Notes: generated by a model not told the origin, from the letters alone. Counted from the stretch's first letter, positions 20,880-33,499 are shown. The stretch: 64,000 bases of DNA from Macrotrachela quadricornifera (GCA_022393335.1 JAJEKB010021076.1:121719-185718), one strand, 5' to 3'. Translations and numbers: made by a program.

Positions 20880-23258
20880 AGTTTAAATGAGGTGGCAATC
20901 GTCATCGTTGGCAACAAATTTAACGAGCGAAATATTGACCTGGAGAAAAAAAACAACCAGCTGCACGTTGTGTCTAAGACATACAGATCATATGATGCCT
21001 TGCAATATCCTTTTATCTTTTAGGAAGGAGAAGATGGCTATAATTTCTCCATCGTGTAGGTTAGTCCGGCAACAGGATTAGCTATCGACGGGAAGAAAGT
21101 ATCGGCTATTCATTTCTATGCTTACAGAATAATGGTACGGGCTGGAACTGTCAATCACATCCTACGATGTCGACAATTCTTCCACCAGTTTGTGATTGAC
21201 ACGTACGCAAAGATCGAAAGTGAGCGATTGTTGTTTGTGCGTCTGAATCAAAAGAAACTTAGGGTTGATGAATACATTCATCTGAGGGACATAATAGTCA
21301 ATGATGGAAATGCTGACAGTATTGGCCAATTAGTGATACTACCATCTACTTATAAAGGAAGCCCGCGCCACATGCATGAGTACACACAAGATGCTATGAC
21401 ATATGCTAGAAAACTATGGAAGGCCCGACCTGTTCATGACGTTCACCTGCAATCCCAAGTGGAAAGATATTGAAGAAGAGCTGATGAGTGGTCAAATTCC
21501 TTCTGACCGGTATGATATATTGACAAGAGTGTTCAGGGAAAAACTCATCAAATTGATGAATATTGTTACCTAGACCCATGTGTTTAGACCTACGAGATGT
21601 TGGATGTATTCTGTTGAATGGCAGGAGAGAGAACTACCACATACCCACATCTTGCTATGGCTGAAGGACAAAATCGAACCAGATCAAATAGACGGCGTCA
21701 TCAGTGCAGAGCTACCTGACCGTGAACAAGATCCTCGACTGTGTGAAATAATCTGCAGAAACATGATTCACGGTCCTTGCAGTAGTATCAATCCTAATTT
21801 TCAATGCACGAAGGATGGAAAATGCACCAAAAAATATCCACGACAACAACTGCGTAATACAGAAACCGGTGACGATGGATATCCATTGTATAGAAGAAGA
21901 AAACCAGAAGATGGTGATATAAAAACCAAACTAAAGATGAAAATTAACAATTCCATTCACGGAATTGAGATCGACAACGAATGGATTGTACCATATTGTC
22001 CACTGCTGTTTCAGCTTTTTCAAGCTCACGTTAGTGTCGAATATTGCAACTCAGTCAAATCGATCAAGTATATCTGCAAGTATGTCAACAAGGGCAGTGA
22101 TCAGGCTGTGTTTGGTTTGGAAAAAGATAGAACGGCAACTGATGAAATTAATCACTACCAGTTAGGTAGATATATCATTAGTAATGAGGCAATTTGACGA
22201 ATCTTGGATTTTCCAATTCATGAATGGCATGCAACGGTGGCTCATTTGGCAGTACATTTGGAAAATGGTCAAAGAGTCTACTTCACGGAAGACAATTTAT
22301 ATGAGAGAGTGAATGCCCCACCAAGAACAACATTGACGGCATTTTTTCTATTTTACCAGAAAGAGGATTTCGCCAAAACGCTACTGTATTGTGATATTCC
22401 AAAGTATTACACATGGGATGCATCTAGAAAAGTTTAAAGCGGCGTGTTCAAGGGGCTGCAGTGCATGGTTATCTGCATACTAGAGAAACGGACGCTTTAG
22501 GTCGCATATATACTATGCATCCAAATAACTTTGGTCGAATCTGTACAACATTTCGTGAGGCCTGTCCATTGAGCGGATTGTTGGAAGACAATGGTCGATA
22601 GGATGCTACAATGCCTGAATCAGCTACAATCCAGTCACCTGCAAGACTAAGAAATCTATTCGTCATCTTACTGATTGCATGTGCACCATCTAATCCAATG
22701 CAGTTATGGGAGTCGTACAAAGAAAGTCTGGCGGAAGATATTCTCAGAAAAGCTCGCAGAGAAAATCCTGGAATGAATTTGGATTACACACCTGTTATAT
22801 TCAATCAAGTACTAATCATTCTTGAAGACAAAGCTCTAAAGATGGTTGGCAAAGATCTCAGGCAATTAGGTCTTCCTATTCCTCAAATAAATCTCGGCGA
22901 TCAATTAACCAGAGAATGCTGAGAGAAACAAGTTATGATGTAGACGAGCTGGATAAATATGTGTCAACAAATAAATCGCTACTGGTGGCCGATCAGAAAG
23001 CGACATACAACACTATTTCAGACTGAATCAATAGGAATGCTGAGGGAACCGGGAAGGCATTCGTCATCAATTTGCTCTTAACTAAAATTTGACAGAAGTC
23101 AAAAATTGCGATTGCAGTTGCTTTTTTAGATATTGCTGCTACGCTGCTTCATGGTAGTCGCACTGCTCACTCAACATTAAAACTGTCTCTGAACCTTACA
23201 TATTGCAAAGGTACTGGTAAAGTAATGGCTCTAGAGAAGTATGAACTTATTGTACATA
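20880..23258 (+). pseudogene. Helitron Rep/helicase, broken, with Walker A region deleted
   Basis: Fragments in several frames line up with one Helitron protein. 'NEVAIVIVGNKFNERNIDLE' and 'YRSYDALQYPFIF' are followed by 'HFYAYRIMVRAG', 'NHILRCRQFFHQFVIDTYAK' and 'PRHMHEYTQDAMTYARK'. After a shift come 'DLFMTFTCNPKWKDIEEELM' and the HUH motif 'ELPHTHILLWLKD'. Then come 'GKCTKKYPRQQL', 'YICKYVNKGSD' (tyrosine motif), 'DFPIHEWHATVAHLAVHLEN', 'CDIPKYYTWDA' and the start of the PIF1-type helicase 'RETSYDVDELDKYVSTN'. About 33 bp covering most of the Walker A loop are missing ('NAEG-TGKAF'), and stops and frameshifts are frequent. The frame ends at a mariner-like MITE inserted at 23259; no helicase sequence resumes beyond it. 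The HUH nuclease nicks and rejoins DNA in rolling-circle transposition; this copy is dead. Confidence 0.85.
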
Positions 23259-24144
23259 GGTCTGACCAAAAGTTCGTGCAACATTAAATAAAAATATAAA
23301 GATAAGGAGATATTTTTAGTTTTATTTTATCAAATGGTGAGGATAGTTGTCAGTATTATTTATGCCAAGACCAATCATTTCGACACAATTTGTTAAAAGT
23401 TTTTTTGAAGTCTTTTTCGAAAAAAATTTCAGGTATCTTGGAAACTGTATGAATTAATCGTTTTTGATTTCTTTTGAAAATTCAGCAAAATTTTGTTCGA
23501 CCATGTCAGTTGTGTTCTAGTACCACTAGAGATAGGTCATAGATTTTTTTAGGGTACGTCAGTCATAAGTCATTTGATGCTAGCTGGCTTATTGAGAACA
23601 AATCAGCTAACATTATTGTTCATGAAGATAGGTTTTAATCAAAACTTTCTGTGATGTATTCTTTAAATGAAATAATTCTGAATGTAGGTAAAGACAAGAT
23701 CATAGAGTACAAGTACTATATCGAAAACTGTTTGAAGTCCTTTTTTAGTGGAATATGAAAACAAATAGAGATATCAGGTTTAAAATGCACAAAAATGCTT
23801 CATATTCATCCAATATTATTAATTATTTGACAGAAGAAAATATCAATATAATGTCTTATCCATCTTATTCCTCAGAGTTGATACTATGTAATTCCTGACT
23901 AACTAATTTTATCAAACGTAGTTTAAGTCATTAAAGAAGTGAAACTTCGTTAGCTCATGCGATTTTCAAAATACCTGACATTTTTTTCGAAAAAGACTTC
24001 AAAAAAACTTTTAACAAATTGTTAGAAATAGTTGGTCTTGGCATAAATAGTACTGACAACTATTCGCAATATTTGATAAAATAAAACTAAAAATATCTTA
24101 TCTTCATATTTTTATTTAATGTTGCACGAACTTTTGGTGAGACC
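23259..24144. mobile_element. Mariner-like foldback MITE inserted in the Helitron
   Basis: Long inverted repeats (about 200 bp each) begin GGTCTGACCAAAAGTTCGTG and end with the inverse CACGAACTTTTGGTGAGACC. Both ends are flanked by TA (23257-23258 and 24145-24146), as in Tc1/mariner insertions. The interior has no transposase frame. Confidence 0.85.
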
Positions 24145-24146
24145 TA

Positions 24147-25686
24147 AGTGAGGCGCCAGTATATAACAACTGTATCAGAACAATAAGCACGAAGGTGATC
24201 AATCAAGAGAGACAGAGAGAAAGAATATCACAATGCAGGTGACGATATACGGTGCCGTCACACCCCCACAAGGATTCACAAAGGTCTAGAAATCAGCTCA
24301 TCACGTATATGGAGACAACTATTCCTCAGTATGCGAATGGCATATCGGTGAGACTATTAAGTTGTTTATTCTTGGTGCCGTACAATGTTCACAGGCGTGG
24401 ACATTGGGGGAAATGATATAAATTTAACTCAAGTTCATATAGCGCCATATTCAAATATTTTAGCCATATATCGACCCAATGAACTTTATTTTAAACAAAT
24501 AAAGCCGACGTTTACATGAAAAATTGAATATTGTGTAAATTACATACTTTTCGAAGGCCCTTCATTCAGTATAGGACGCAGAAAGCTAAAAACCTCTCAT
24601 TGTACACATTATTTTTTTCAGAGAAAGTAAGACTTCCGCTTAACATTCATCCAATGGCTGTCTACAGTAGAGGAACCTTTGCCGGGTAGAACTCTGAAAA
24701 ATCTACCAGCCGGTTATATATTACTTTCGCGTTGATCATTGTTCATCGAGATCTGAAAAGAAGGATAAAGACGAAATTTCAGCATGAATTCAAGCACTTG
24801 TAATTACCTAACATGTGATACAAGCATTATCATTTTTGATACAAGTCACTAGATTGATATTTGGCCAAAACACTTGAGTATGCTGACAATTTTAACGTAG
24901 AGGTTTATAAGTCGCTCGCCCCCTCCCCCTCCCGTCCCCCGCTTTAATGTCTAGAGGCGTGGACATTACATTAGCAGTGGTGCCTTTCATTTAATAACTA
25001 ACGGATAGTTTTCATAAAGTAATCAGTCGAATAGATGAACACTTAGCCTACGGATACCAATTCTAGAATCCAAAAAGAATTTAAAGCATTAGAGAGCGCT
25101 TAAATTTGAAAAATACATCCATACCTGTAGGAATTTTCACTGTTGTATTTTAAATATCTCAACTGGAGGCTTTACAAAACATAACTTTTTTTAACCGATC
25201 TATAGCTCTTGACGTTCTCTACATACAACATAAAGTTGGTTTTACGTCAAACATATAAATCTTTTTAAAGTTCATTTTTACAAATATCCACAGGCGTGGG
25301 CATTGGGGAGGCGAAAGGTAGAGGGTTAAGCAAAGATAAAATCGGATATGGTAGTTGTTCTCTCCCCTCACCCTCAAAATCTTTTCAACTTAAACTTGTA
25401 CAACGTATCTGTCGATTATCATGTTATTGAATAAAAAAAAAATCGCATCGTTGTGTCATCGAATTCGCACATATATCTGTGAATTGATTGCATAAGTTGC
25501 TATCGAGAAGGGAAATACCTTGTTTATTTAAAAAAAAACAGAAACTGAATCAAATTCATATAAATTGCATATTATAATGTTCAAAAACCAAAAATAAGAG
25601 CTTTTTGATATTTATCAAATTTATCCAATGATATTTTTGGTAGGTTTGTATGTACACCCACTAAAAAATGCAATGTGAAACAGAAT
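24147..25686. other. Non-coding with three copies of a GGCGTGGACATTGGGG motif
   Basis: AGGCGTGGACATTGGGGG at 24393, AGGCGTGGACATTA at 24955 and AGGCGTGGGCATTGGGGA at 25292 are direct repeats separated by about 560 and 340 bp. C-rich tracts flank the second copy. No gene is seen. Helicase sequence does not resume here. Confidence 0.5.
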
Positions 25687-26401
25687 TTATGCGAAAGACT
25701 TTATCAAAAAGGTTTTACTTTGTAAGACCAACTCTGTACTCCAATGTGTCAAAGTACAATTATTTTCCAGCATTTGTTTTCGTTTATCTCGAAATTCATC
25801 AAGCGTTTGTTCAGGTACAAATGAAGTTGGACTCATACTGATATAAGCAACAATACGTAAGAGATCGACAGGCTCATCTTTGTTTCGTTCTATGATAGCA
25901 ACTGCTGGTGAATTACAATGAATAGTGCGACTATCCCAAAGTACGAGATCACCTGCTCGACAGTGCACGAGTTTACCCATTGTTTGACCTTGACTCAGGA
26001 TTGGATGTGTATCTAGAACTCTGACAAAGTCTTTGGAATTTTTCTTTTTTTGTACCACATCGATTAGTTCATTAAAACGTAAATGCGTTCGTGGATAAAC
26101 AATCAGACCACCGGTAGTTTCATTTTGATCAGTCAATGATACGAAACCTTGAATACAACATCGATTAGGTTTCGTTTGTGGATTTTGATCGACATGATTC
26201 CAACCCCCGTTTGTTTTCCATTCTGAATTGTAGCGCCAATCTCGAAATACTCCACAGCCATCAAAGGAGACAAGCAGTTGTTGAGTATTCCATATGTGAG
26301 CATAGGCTTTTTTCACTTGTTGATTGGAGCGAACATTCCAGAGAAAATCAGATTGACCAATACCCCTATCACCAATAAGACCATGAGTGCCGACCGTTGG
26401 C
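25687..26401 (-). CDS. Phytanoyl-CoA dioxygenase (PhyH)-family protein, exon 2
   Basis: Exon 2 follows a 63-bp intron (26402-26464; donor TG|GTAAAAG, acceptor TTGTTAG|G) that restores a Trp codon. In the joined protein of about 324 residues, the iron-binding facial triad is visible as H156-x-D158 in 'GGWNHVDQNPQTKP' and H248 in 'DSRTIHCNSPA'. A 2-oxoglutarate-binding Arg is likely at position 269 ('LLRIVAYISM'). This is the double-stranded beta-helix arrangement of Fe(II)/2-oxoglutarate oxygenases of the PhyH family, which hydroxylate acyl-CoA or small metabolites. The substrate cannot be inferred. No targeting signal is obvious. The frame is intact and ends at TAA 25687; it looks functional. 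Confidence 0.85.
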
Positions 26402-26464
26402 CTAACAATTAGACACAAACAAATTTAAATAGTCTTAGATGAAAGCAGTCTAAAATTCTTTTAC

Positions 26465-26724
26465 CACTGATTTGACCATGTTTCAGGATCATGGCGTTGA
26501 ATGGTATAGTTGGAGAGATTTTCTAGAAAGTTCCACAGAAGATCTTTGTTTGCTTCGATTTCATCCTGATTCATAATGTCACTGATAACAACATAACCAT
26601 TTTCATTTAAATAAGCTGTAGCATCGTCCAGTGCATTATCATTTGTCACTGAAAACCGTGGCACTGGCGTTGTATAATCAATTTCAAAACTAATGTTGCC
26701 ATTGATTTTATTTGATTCATTCAT
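26465..26724 (-). CDS. Phytanoyl-CoA dioxygenase-family protein, exon 1
   Basis: ATG at 26724 starts MNESNKINGNISFEIDYTT. The segment 'ATAYLNENGYVVISDIMNQD' is the typical N-terminal helix and strand of PhyH proteins ('GYVVI.D'). The exon ends in phase 2 within a Trp codon. No nearby alternative start is better; a sequence rich in T and A precedes it on the coding strand. Confidence 0.85.
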
Positions 26725-27827
26725 ATTGACTGCTTTAGTTAACTGGGGAGCGTCTGTGCCCTTCTATTTTGTTTTTACGTGCTTATATACTTTTTTAATT
26801 ACGTCATTTTTCGGGGACTCAATTTCACAATAGCTGGTATGACGCAGTAAAGGTATTTCATCATAGTATTGACTTTTGACTACATGTGTGTTTCATTCTC
26901 TTTCTTCTTTGTTCTGTTTCTTATTTTTTGAAGAATCATGAATGCAAAAATATCTGTGTCTATTTATGATCATCTTATAATATATATGACTTCCTAGACT
27001 GAAAGACTAGAGTCTAGAAACCAAAATTCATCTGTGTTGGTATCGGTAACATCTATATTTGGATTCGTGATACCGATAATGTTGTTCTTCAGATCAATAA
27101 AAGTTGTACTGTGAAACAAAATCTGATAGTAGTATTGAAATATAGAACTAAAGAAGTGAATCCGCCCTATGTTTATTATAATTTTGAAGGAAAGATCCTG
27201 AACTGATTCTGTCTAGGTTTCAAATTATATAGTTCTAGATACCATGATGACAACTGTTAGTAGCTTTTGATGCGCTAGAAGATATGCGGCATCTTGTTGT
27301 CTTTTTTTCTATTCAGTATTCTTACTGCATGGCACTTTTTTCTGGTCATATTTTTTTCCATTGCTTTGTTTTTGATTCACATATTTGAGTTCGATATTAT
27401 CGTGAAAGACATTATAATCTGATTACTGATTCATTCAAAGAGATATCTTCAGATACTCGAAACATATCGACCTCTAAAAATCGTATGGTGAGTATTCGTG
27501 CAGATAAGAAGGATGAGGGTGAGTTTAGTATGATGAATAAAATTCAGGAAAGAAAGCAATGCTTCAGAATTCGTCGAAGGATTATTCAATATTATTTCAC
27601 TCGTCTACAAGCTTAAATCTCGGAACGCTTCTTTTTGTAATGTGATCTTCTGTTGACGTGATTTCGTACATGTTTTTTCATCTGATCTTTTCATAAATCT
27701 CAAACACAGTCCATAAACAATAAAATCTCGCATATGCAAATTGTACTGATTGGATCAAATAAATAACTTTTTTTTTCATTTTGATCCATTTATCAAAGTA
27801 AAATAATATGAAAGTACGGGGACGCAT
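26725..27827. other. Non-coding, promoter side of the dioxygenase gene
   Basis: No TATA box can be called with confidence and no other gene is visible. The sequence is AT-rich with short open frames only. Confidence 0.4.
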
Positions 27828-29346
27828 AAGGATGTAAACCGGCTCACCAATGGATCATCGAAAGAAATACATCATTTATTACAGAATTTTCCGACGATGC
27901 TTTCTAGACCAAATTCAATCGATTTCGTGAACAATTAGATAATTTCCAGCCTCACCTTGTTGTATCCTATTATTCGTGCATTCCAACAGAATAAGATAAA
28001 AATAATATTTCGTCGTCCGACGGAAATTAGTCTCATTTGAGAGAGCGTCAAACTCTGCACAAAACTATATATGACCTATAGAAAAATAGTAGGCATAAAC
28101 AAAACTTACAGGTACTAAATTGTATAAACGTGCATGTTTTAGGTAAGTCGTCAACATTCGAACTTCTCAAGTACTTAGAAAATGACTTTACGATGAACTT
28201 TCATCTTCAGAATCTAATGTAGCTTTTCACGGGCTACACGATAGTCTAGTTTTCATGTCAAAATTTTCCGAGGGTTACTACCGTTCACGATCTGGATTTT
28301 CTAGCATTGATTTTCTGTGTTACTTCTCAAATGCTTATGAAATACCATTACGATAGACTTTCCTATTCAGAAGCTGACACAGTTTTTCACAGGTAACACG
28401 CTGACTTCGTGGTCATGTTGGAATTTAATTGGTCAACATGTTCCATAGGTAAATACCGTATAACATTGTGATGACACGTGCCATTATGTTTAAACGAAAC
28501 ATGTTATGCATTTACTTCATGGAATGGTAAGCAATTTTGGGATTTCTTAGACTTGATGTAGATTGATTATTTGTGACTGATGATATTTTTTTTGAAGTGT
28601 TCAAACAACATTTTATATGTGCGAAATCAATTAAATATCGTACAGGAAAAAAATTGGCATTTGCGTCTTCGGCTATGTTTTGCTGGATCAGCTTGGTAGA
28701 ATTAACGATATTTCTTATTTTCATTCTCGTTGTGTTCCTGAAAATACTTTGAGGAAGTGTCGAAGATGCATATACATATTCATAAGTAACGTATAACTGT
28801 GCGAAGAATCGAAAGATTCGTGCATTCACATATACCTATCATCCAGCTGTGTCATGTATAATCTCTATTCTAGGCAGTGGTAACTTCTGGATGGTTTTGG
28901 TCAATAAAACTTCAATATGAAAACTAGACCACCGTGTAGCCCGTGAAAAACTAGATTAGATTCTGAAGATGAAAGTTCATTATAAAGCCATTTTCTAAGT
29001 ACTTGAGGAGTTCGAATGCTGGGGACTTTCCTAAAACATGCATATTTATACAATTTAGTATATGTAAGTTTTGTTTATGCTTACTATTTTTGTATGGGTC
29101 ATATATAGTTTTGTGCAGAGTTTGATGCTCTTTCAAATGAGACTATTTTCAGTCGGACGACGAAATATTATTTTTTCTCTTATTCTGTTGGAATGCACGA
29201 ATAATAGGATACAATATGGTGAGGCTGGAAATCATCTAATTGTTTACAAAATCGACTGAAGTTGGTCTAGAAAGGATCGCCGTAAAATTCTGCAACAAAT
29301 GATGTATTTCTTTCGATGATCCGCTGGTGAGCCCATTGACGTCCTT
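27828..29346. mobile_element. Diverged foldback element, about 1.5 kb
   Basis: The arms about 27828-28262 and 28918-29346 are inverted copies with many differences (roughly 80-85% by eye), beginning AAGGATGTAAACCGGCTCACC and its inverse. Inside the left half, 28160-28235 has a diverged direct copy at 28330-28410 (TTTACGATGAACTTTC versus ATTACGATAGACTTTC, then CACGGGCTACACG versus CACAGGTAACACG). The spacer holds a 105-codon minus-strand open frame (28512-28829) that I do not recognise. It is older than the foldback at 8097. Confidence 0.75.
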
Positions 29347-30853
29347 AGATATCAGCTTGTCGTGAAAGTGTCTCTATTTTGAAAGACAACTCAAAACAAG
29401 CGTTTTTCTTTAAAGTATGAATACCTCAGCAAGAATATATTTGTTCTGGCTGGAACTTTAGGGAGTTTCTAGTGACTAAGAAACCTATCTGTGGTCAAAA
29501 GTTCAGCTCGAGAAACCATCATTCAGTGTATCAGCAAATGTATGCTCATAGACCAAAAATCGATTAAAATATCCATAATTAGACAAGAGAAGGTAGGAAA
29601 ACCAAACTCTTCTAGAATGTTTAATAACTCACTGAGGTCTATCATTTGGAACTATAACCGATCCAAAAGCGATTTGTTAGTTGGGGATGTTCCCTCGTCA
29701 GACTACTTTTATCTTGTGCATCTCTGGAAGTAATGAGATCCTCCAAGTTGATTCATTCTCTTGTTGCCTTAAGATAAAGTTATGATCTCTTTATTGACTT
29801 TTCAACCTAGTGATGTATCAGTAGTACTAGTAAATGAGTAAATTTTGTTCATAAAGAGTTTATAACTCTTCCTCAAAGTAATAAGAAGATAAATCAACTT
29901 AAGGGAACCTCCTCCCATACAAAAACCAATTTTTTCAACAAAATTCGAAGTCGAGATTTTATCATAGAAAGACATACCGAAGTCTCCTCTTTCAGAATAT
30001 ATATGCCTTTTATCAAAAAGCTAGGTTTTAATATATTTACCAAAGGAGATTGTGGCTCCACTACCCTGCTTTTTCGGGAGATTTTCGGGATTTTTGGAAA
30101 GACATTGTTTTTCTATTTTCACATATTGCATTAAAGTTACAAAATATGCCACAAGATGCAGCGTGAAAAGCTCTACAATTTATAAAGAGCAGCTAATTTT
30201 TTTATATGCACCTTTTGTTGTCAAATGAACAAAATCCTGAAGGTATGCCATTTTTATTTTTTTTTGAATTTGAATAAAAAATTCGATTTCAACTATTTTT
30301 TATCGTTTTTTTCCGAATATGGTTTCCAATCAGAAAAATGTGAACTAGTTCCTCTGGGCTCAGTTAACATTCGACTTTTTGTTTGTTTTAAAGGTTCCGA
30401 AGAGACTAATCTTTTCATCGAACATTTTTTCAAGTCGATTCATGAACTAGGAAAAGTGGGATTTACTGTTGTTGGACCATCACTTTTTATGTTGGTTTGC
30501 AGACGCTGTCACCAAAAATGCTCGTAAAAAATGAAAGGGATTGAATTTCAAAATTCTGTCTGATGAAAAGTTGCGTACAGAGGCTAGCTTTAATCTGAAA
30601 CCAGGTCGATCTCTCTACCACGTAACGCGCCGAAGTTATATCGATCGCAAAAACGAGTCATAAATCAGCTGGATCTACGGCCTAGTACGAGTTATAAGGA
30701 TGAACTTTTGACCAGAGGCGTTTCTCAACAAGATCGGTTATTCCCGAAAATTTCAACCCAAATCAATAGTGTAAAGTGAAAAATCAATTCTGAAGAGGCG
30801 GTCTCTTAAAGTACTTTCCTATTCTCTAAGGTCTACAAAGTCGAAGTAATCTA
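29347..30853. other. Non-coding with one copy of the foldback core motif
   Basis: AAAATATGCCACAAGATGCA at 30141 begins the core motif shared with several foldbacks, here without an obvious opposite arm. A plus-strand open stretch at 30225-30527 ('EYGFQSEKCELVPLGSVNIR..') has no recognised homology and no clear start context. Confidence 0.45.
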
Positions 30854-33311
30854 ACAATGGAACCTTTTCTACTGATCATCAGCTTTCAGGATTTTGTTCA
30901 GGCCAATTTATCACTCTCATCGCCAAACTTACAAATTTTAAATGTTACGTGCCCATATTAAGTCTGGACGGAGATAATCGATTTACAAGATATTCACAGA
31001 TTTGGTATGTAAACATGTGAAATGTGAAAACTATTCATATCGAACATTTTACATAATCATCAGGTTTTCAGGTATTTTCTTTTATTCTTATTGAAAGTTA
31101 TCTATCACATTAGAATTATACTAGATTCAACTTCTTCTGTAAGCTTACCAACACCAGAGTGAGAGGAAAGTTGATGGTTTTTTATAAAAAAATCCTTATA
31201 TCATTGGTACTTTCTGTTTACTTTATATGTAAAAAGACGATTTTCTACAAGTGGAGATGAAGATCTTCAATCAAATAATAAATGCAAAAGTTTTCTTGGC
31301 ACCAAGTACATGTTAAGAGCGTTCGCTCCTCACAGTTAATAGTCGAACAATAAAGGTCATAAAATTTAAAGCAAATATCCTTGGGTTTATCAATTTTGCC
31401 AATTGTTTCATTGATTATCGTAGCTTGTAGAAATCCAGACTTAATAAGATTTTGAAATTGCGGAGCAGATAGTTGGTTGTGAATGGCAGAGTATATATTT
31501 ATAAAATATTGACGATCTGTAATACTCATTTCTGTTCTATTAATATGAACATAATGTTCTATTTTCTTATGAAAATATCTCCATGAACAAACTAAAGACA
31601 AATCTTGTGGTTTGATATGCCCAGTTAATCCTTCAGGGAAAAATTAATAATTTACTGTTTTGATTGGGAAACACTGCTCTAAATTTTGTTAGGTCAGCTT
31701 GAGTTTTTCAACTATCCAGAAAAAAGGAATTTCCTACCAACCAAAGGCCGCTGAACTTCATTTAAAAAGATGCGATGTTCTTCATCGCTGCTTTTTCCAG
31801 ATTTCGAAGCTTGTACTACGACATTTAGTGACATGTTTAAATTCTTTTGCACTCTCACACCAAACTCATTTTCTTTTTCTTGCAGAATGATTTTTAACAG
31901 CTACCGCTGTTGTTCGTTTACCCATGAAGGACAGAGTTCTTGAAGGAATATATTCTTGTTGAAATGAGCAATGATCACTGTTCAATATTTAATCAGGAGA
32001 GTAGTTGAAGATAATTTTTTTATTATTTTTGACCCAACTTTGAGCATCTAAAAAACAGATAGATTTTATATCAAGACAATTATATGAAAACTTCGAATAA
32101 TTATAAATACCTTCCAACCTACAAAATTTTCTGGTTGAGGAGACTCGACTAACAAGTTTGTTGTGTCTTCGTGATGAAATACGATTTTCTTTTTTGAACA
32201 TTGTAAGAAACGATTCACTGACTTTAAAATTATCCAAATGTAATTCTCTTGATTTGTGAATGGCAAACATTTACAAATCAGCAGCATGCACAGCTTCTTT
32301 TTCAATTGCTCGTTTGACATAAAACTGATCCCACATAAACTCCTTTATTTTTTTTTGAGTTTTTCAAATGTTGTGCCGTTATTCTCAATATATTCTCGAA
32401 ATCTTGAAATACAATATGGGTATTTCACTTTTCACAATTTATGTTTAATTGTTGTAAACTTATAATTTCGATGTTGATCAACCCATTCAACTATGTTCTT
32501 CATTTCTCTCAATGTAAATTGATTTTTGATAATATCCAAATGTTGATTTTCATCATACTCATCCATGTCATCAACACTTTCTTCTCCATCAGTACACTCT
32601 TCATCACCATGTTCATCATTCAAGTCGAGAGTTTGATACACATCGAGTTCAATAAAGTGACTGTCTTTAAATGATTTTAAAACTTCAAATAATTGCTCTG
32701 GTGCAATTATTTCATCAGTATTCGTTGCTGAATTTTTATTGTCAAACTCTCGTTCTGTTAAATAAAGATGTTTCGTGATGTTTAGTAAATTCATATTTTT
32801 TTTTTTGATCAATTGAATCTTCCTTAATCTATTTTTGTGATATAGAATAAGAAAGATCGTAACTATGATTCATACTTGATTGTGATTTCGTATCACCAAT
32901 CATAAGAAAACAATTCATAAATCACAAAGTTATGCATCAATGCACATAATCTTTCGACATTTTACGAGCAAATTATTTTTCATATACAATACGCATATGT
33001 TTCCAGTTCAGTGTCGGTAAACTTACAGAAGAAGCTGAATCTAGTATGATTCTAATGTGATCGTTAACTTTCAATAAGATTAAAAGAAAATACCTGAAAA
33101 CCTGATGATTATGTGAAATGTTCGATATGAATAGTTTTCATATTTTGTCATGTTTACATACCAAATCTGTGAATATCTTGCAAATCGATTATCTCCGTCC
33201 AGACTTAATATGGGCACGTAATATTTTAAATTTGTAAGTTTGGCGATGAGAGTGATAAATTGGCCTGAACAAAATCCTGAAAGCTGATGATCAGTAGAAA
33301 AGGTTCCATTG
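30854..33311. mobile_element. TIR element with 300-bp inverted repeats and a dead transposase
   Basis: The inverted repeats at about 30854-31155 and 33015-33311 (tips ACAATGGAACCTTTTCTACT and its inverse) are roughly 95% identical and flanked by TA at 30852-30853 and 33312-33313. Between them is a minus-strand transposase relic. TA target and long TIRs suggest the Tc1/mariner/pogo superfamily, but the catalytic domain needed to decide is missing. Confidence 0.8.
31245..32812 (-). pseudogene. Transposase relic lacking its catalytic core
   Basis: On the minus strand, an acidic N-terminus ('DLNDEHGDEECTDGEESVDD') leads into a helix-turn-helix-like region 'FTLREMKNIVEWVDQHRNYK'. After frame breaks come 'YISRFREYIENNGTTFEK', 'FMWDQFYVKRAIEKEAVHAA' and 'RELHLDNFKVSESFLTMFKK', then 'RISSRRHNKLVSRVSS' and, after an apparent intron ending CTGTTTTTTAG, 'DAQSWVKNNKKIIFNYSPD'. 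The expected DDE region is gone. A C-terminal piece at 31245-31601 ends with a cysteine cluster 'CSTINCEERTLLTCTWCQEN'. The order resembles CENP-B/pogo-like bdelloid transposases I remember, but the assignment is tentative. Frameshifts and the deletion make it inactive. Confidence 0.55.
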
Positions 33312-33382
33312 TAAGTTCAAAGTGGTGAGCGTCTGTGTAAAATAGTGAATGCATAGTTGAATGAAAAGAAGAATGCTCTGGT

Positions 33383-33475
33383 TCATATTACTTTCTTTTG
33401 TTGTAGAGCATTGGCTAAACGTTGAGCATCTTGTGGACCAATTTTATTGTTTAAGAGATGCAATATGGTGAATGT
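33383..33475 (-). pseudogene. Leucine-rich-repeat fragment (ribonuclease-inhibitor type)
   Basis: The minus strand reads 'FTILHLLNNKIGPQDAQRLA', then 'NALQQKK'. This is the 28-residue LRR pattern L.L..NKIG..GA..LA.AL..NK of NLR/RI-like proteins, common in rotifers as tandem arrays. Only one unit is present, with a stop soon after and partial copies of GGTGA.CGTCTGTGTAAA on both sides (33327 and 33468). It is a stray fragment, not a gene. Confidence 0.55.
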
Positions 33476-33499
33476 CTGTGTAAAGCATTAAGCAAATAC

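Noticed and set aside
30225..30527. 100-codon plus-strand open frame
   Set aside because: Hydrophobic, T-rich composition and no homology I recognise; kept only as a note in the surrounding non-coding entry.
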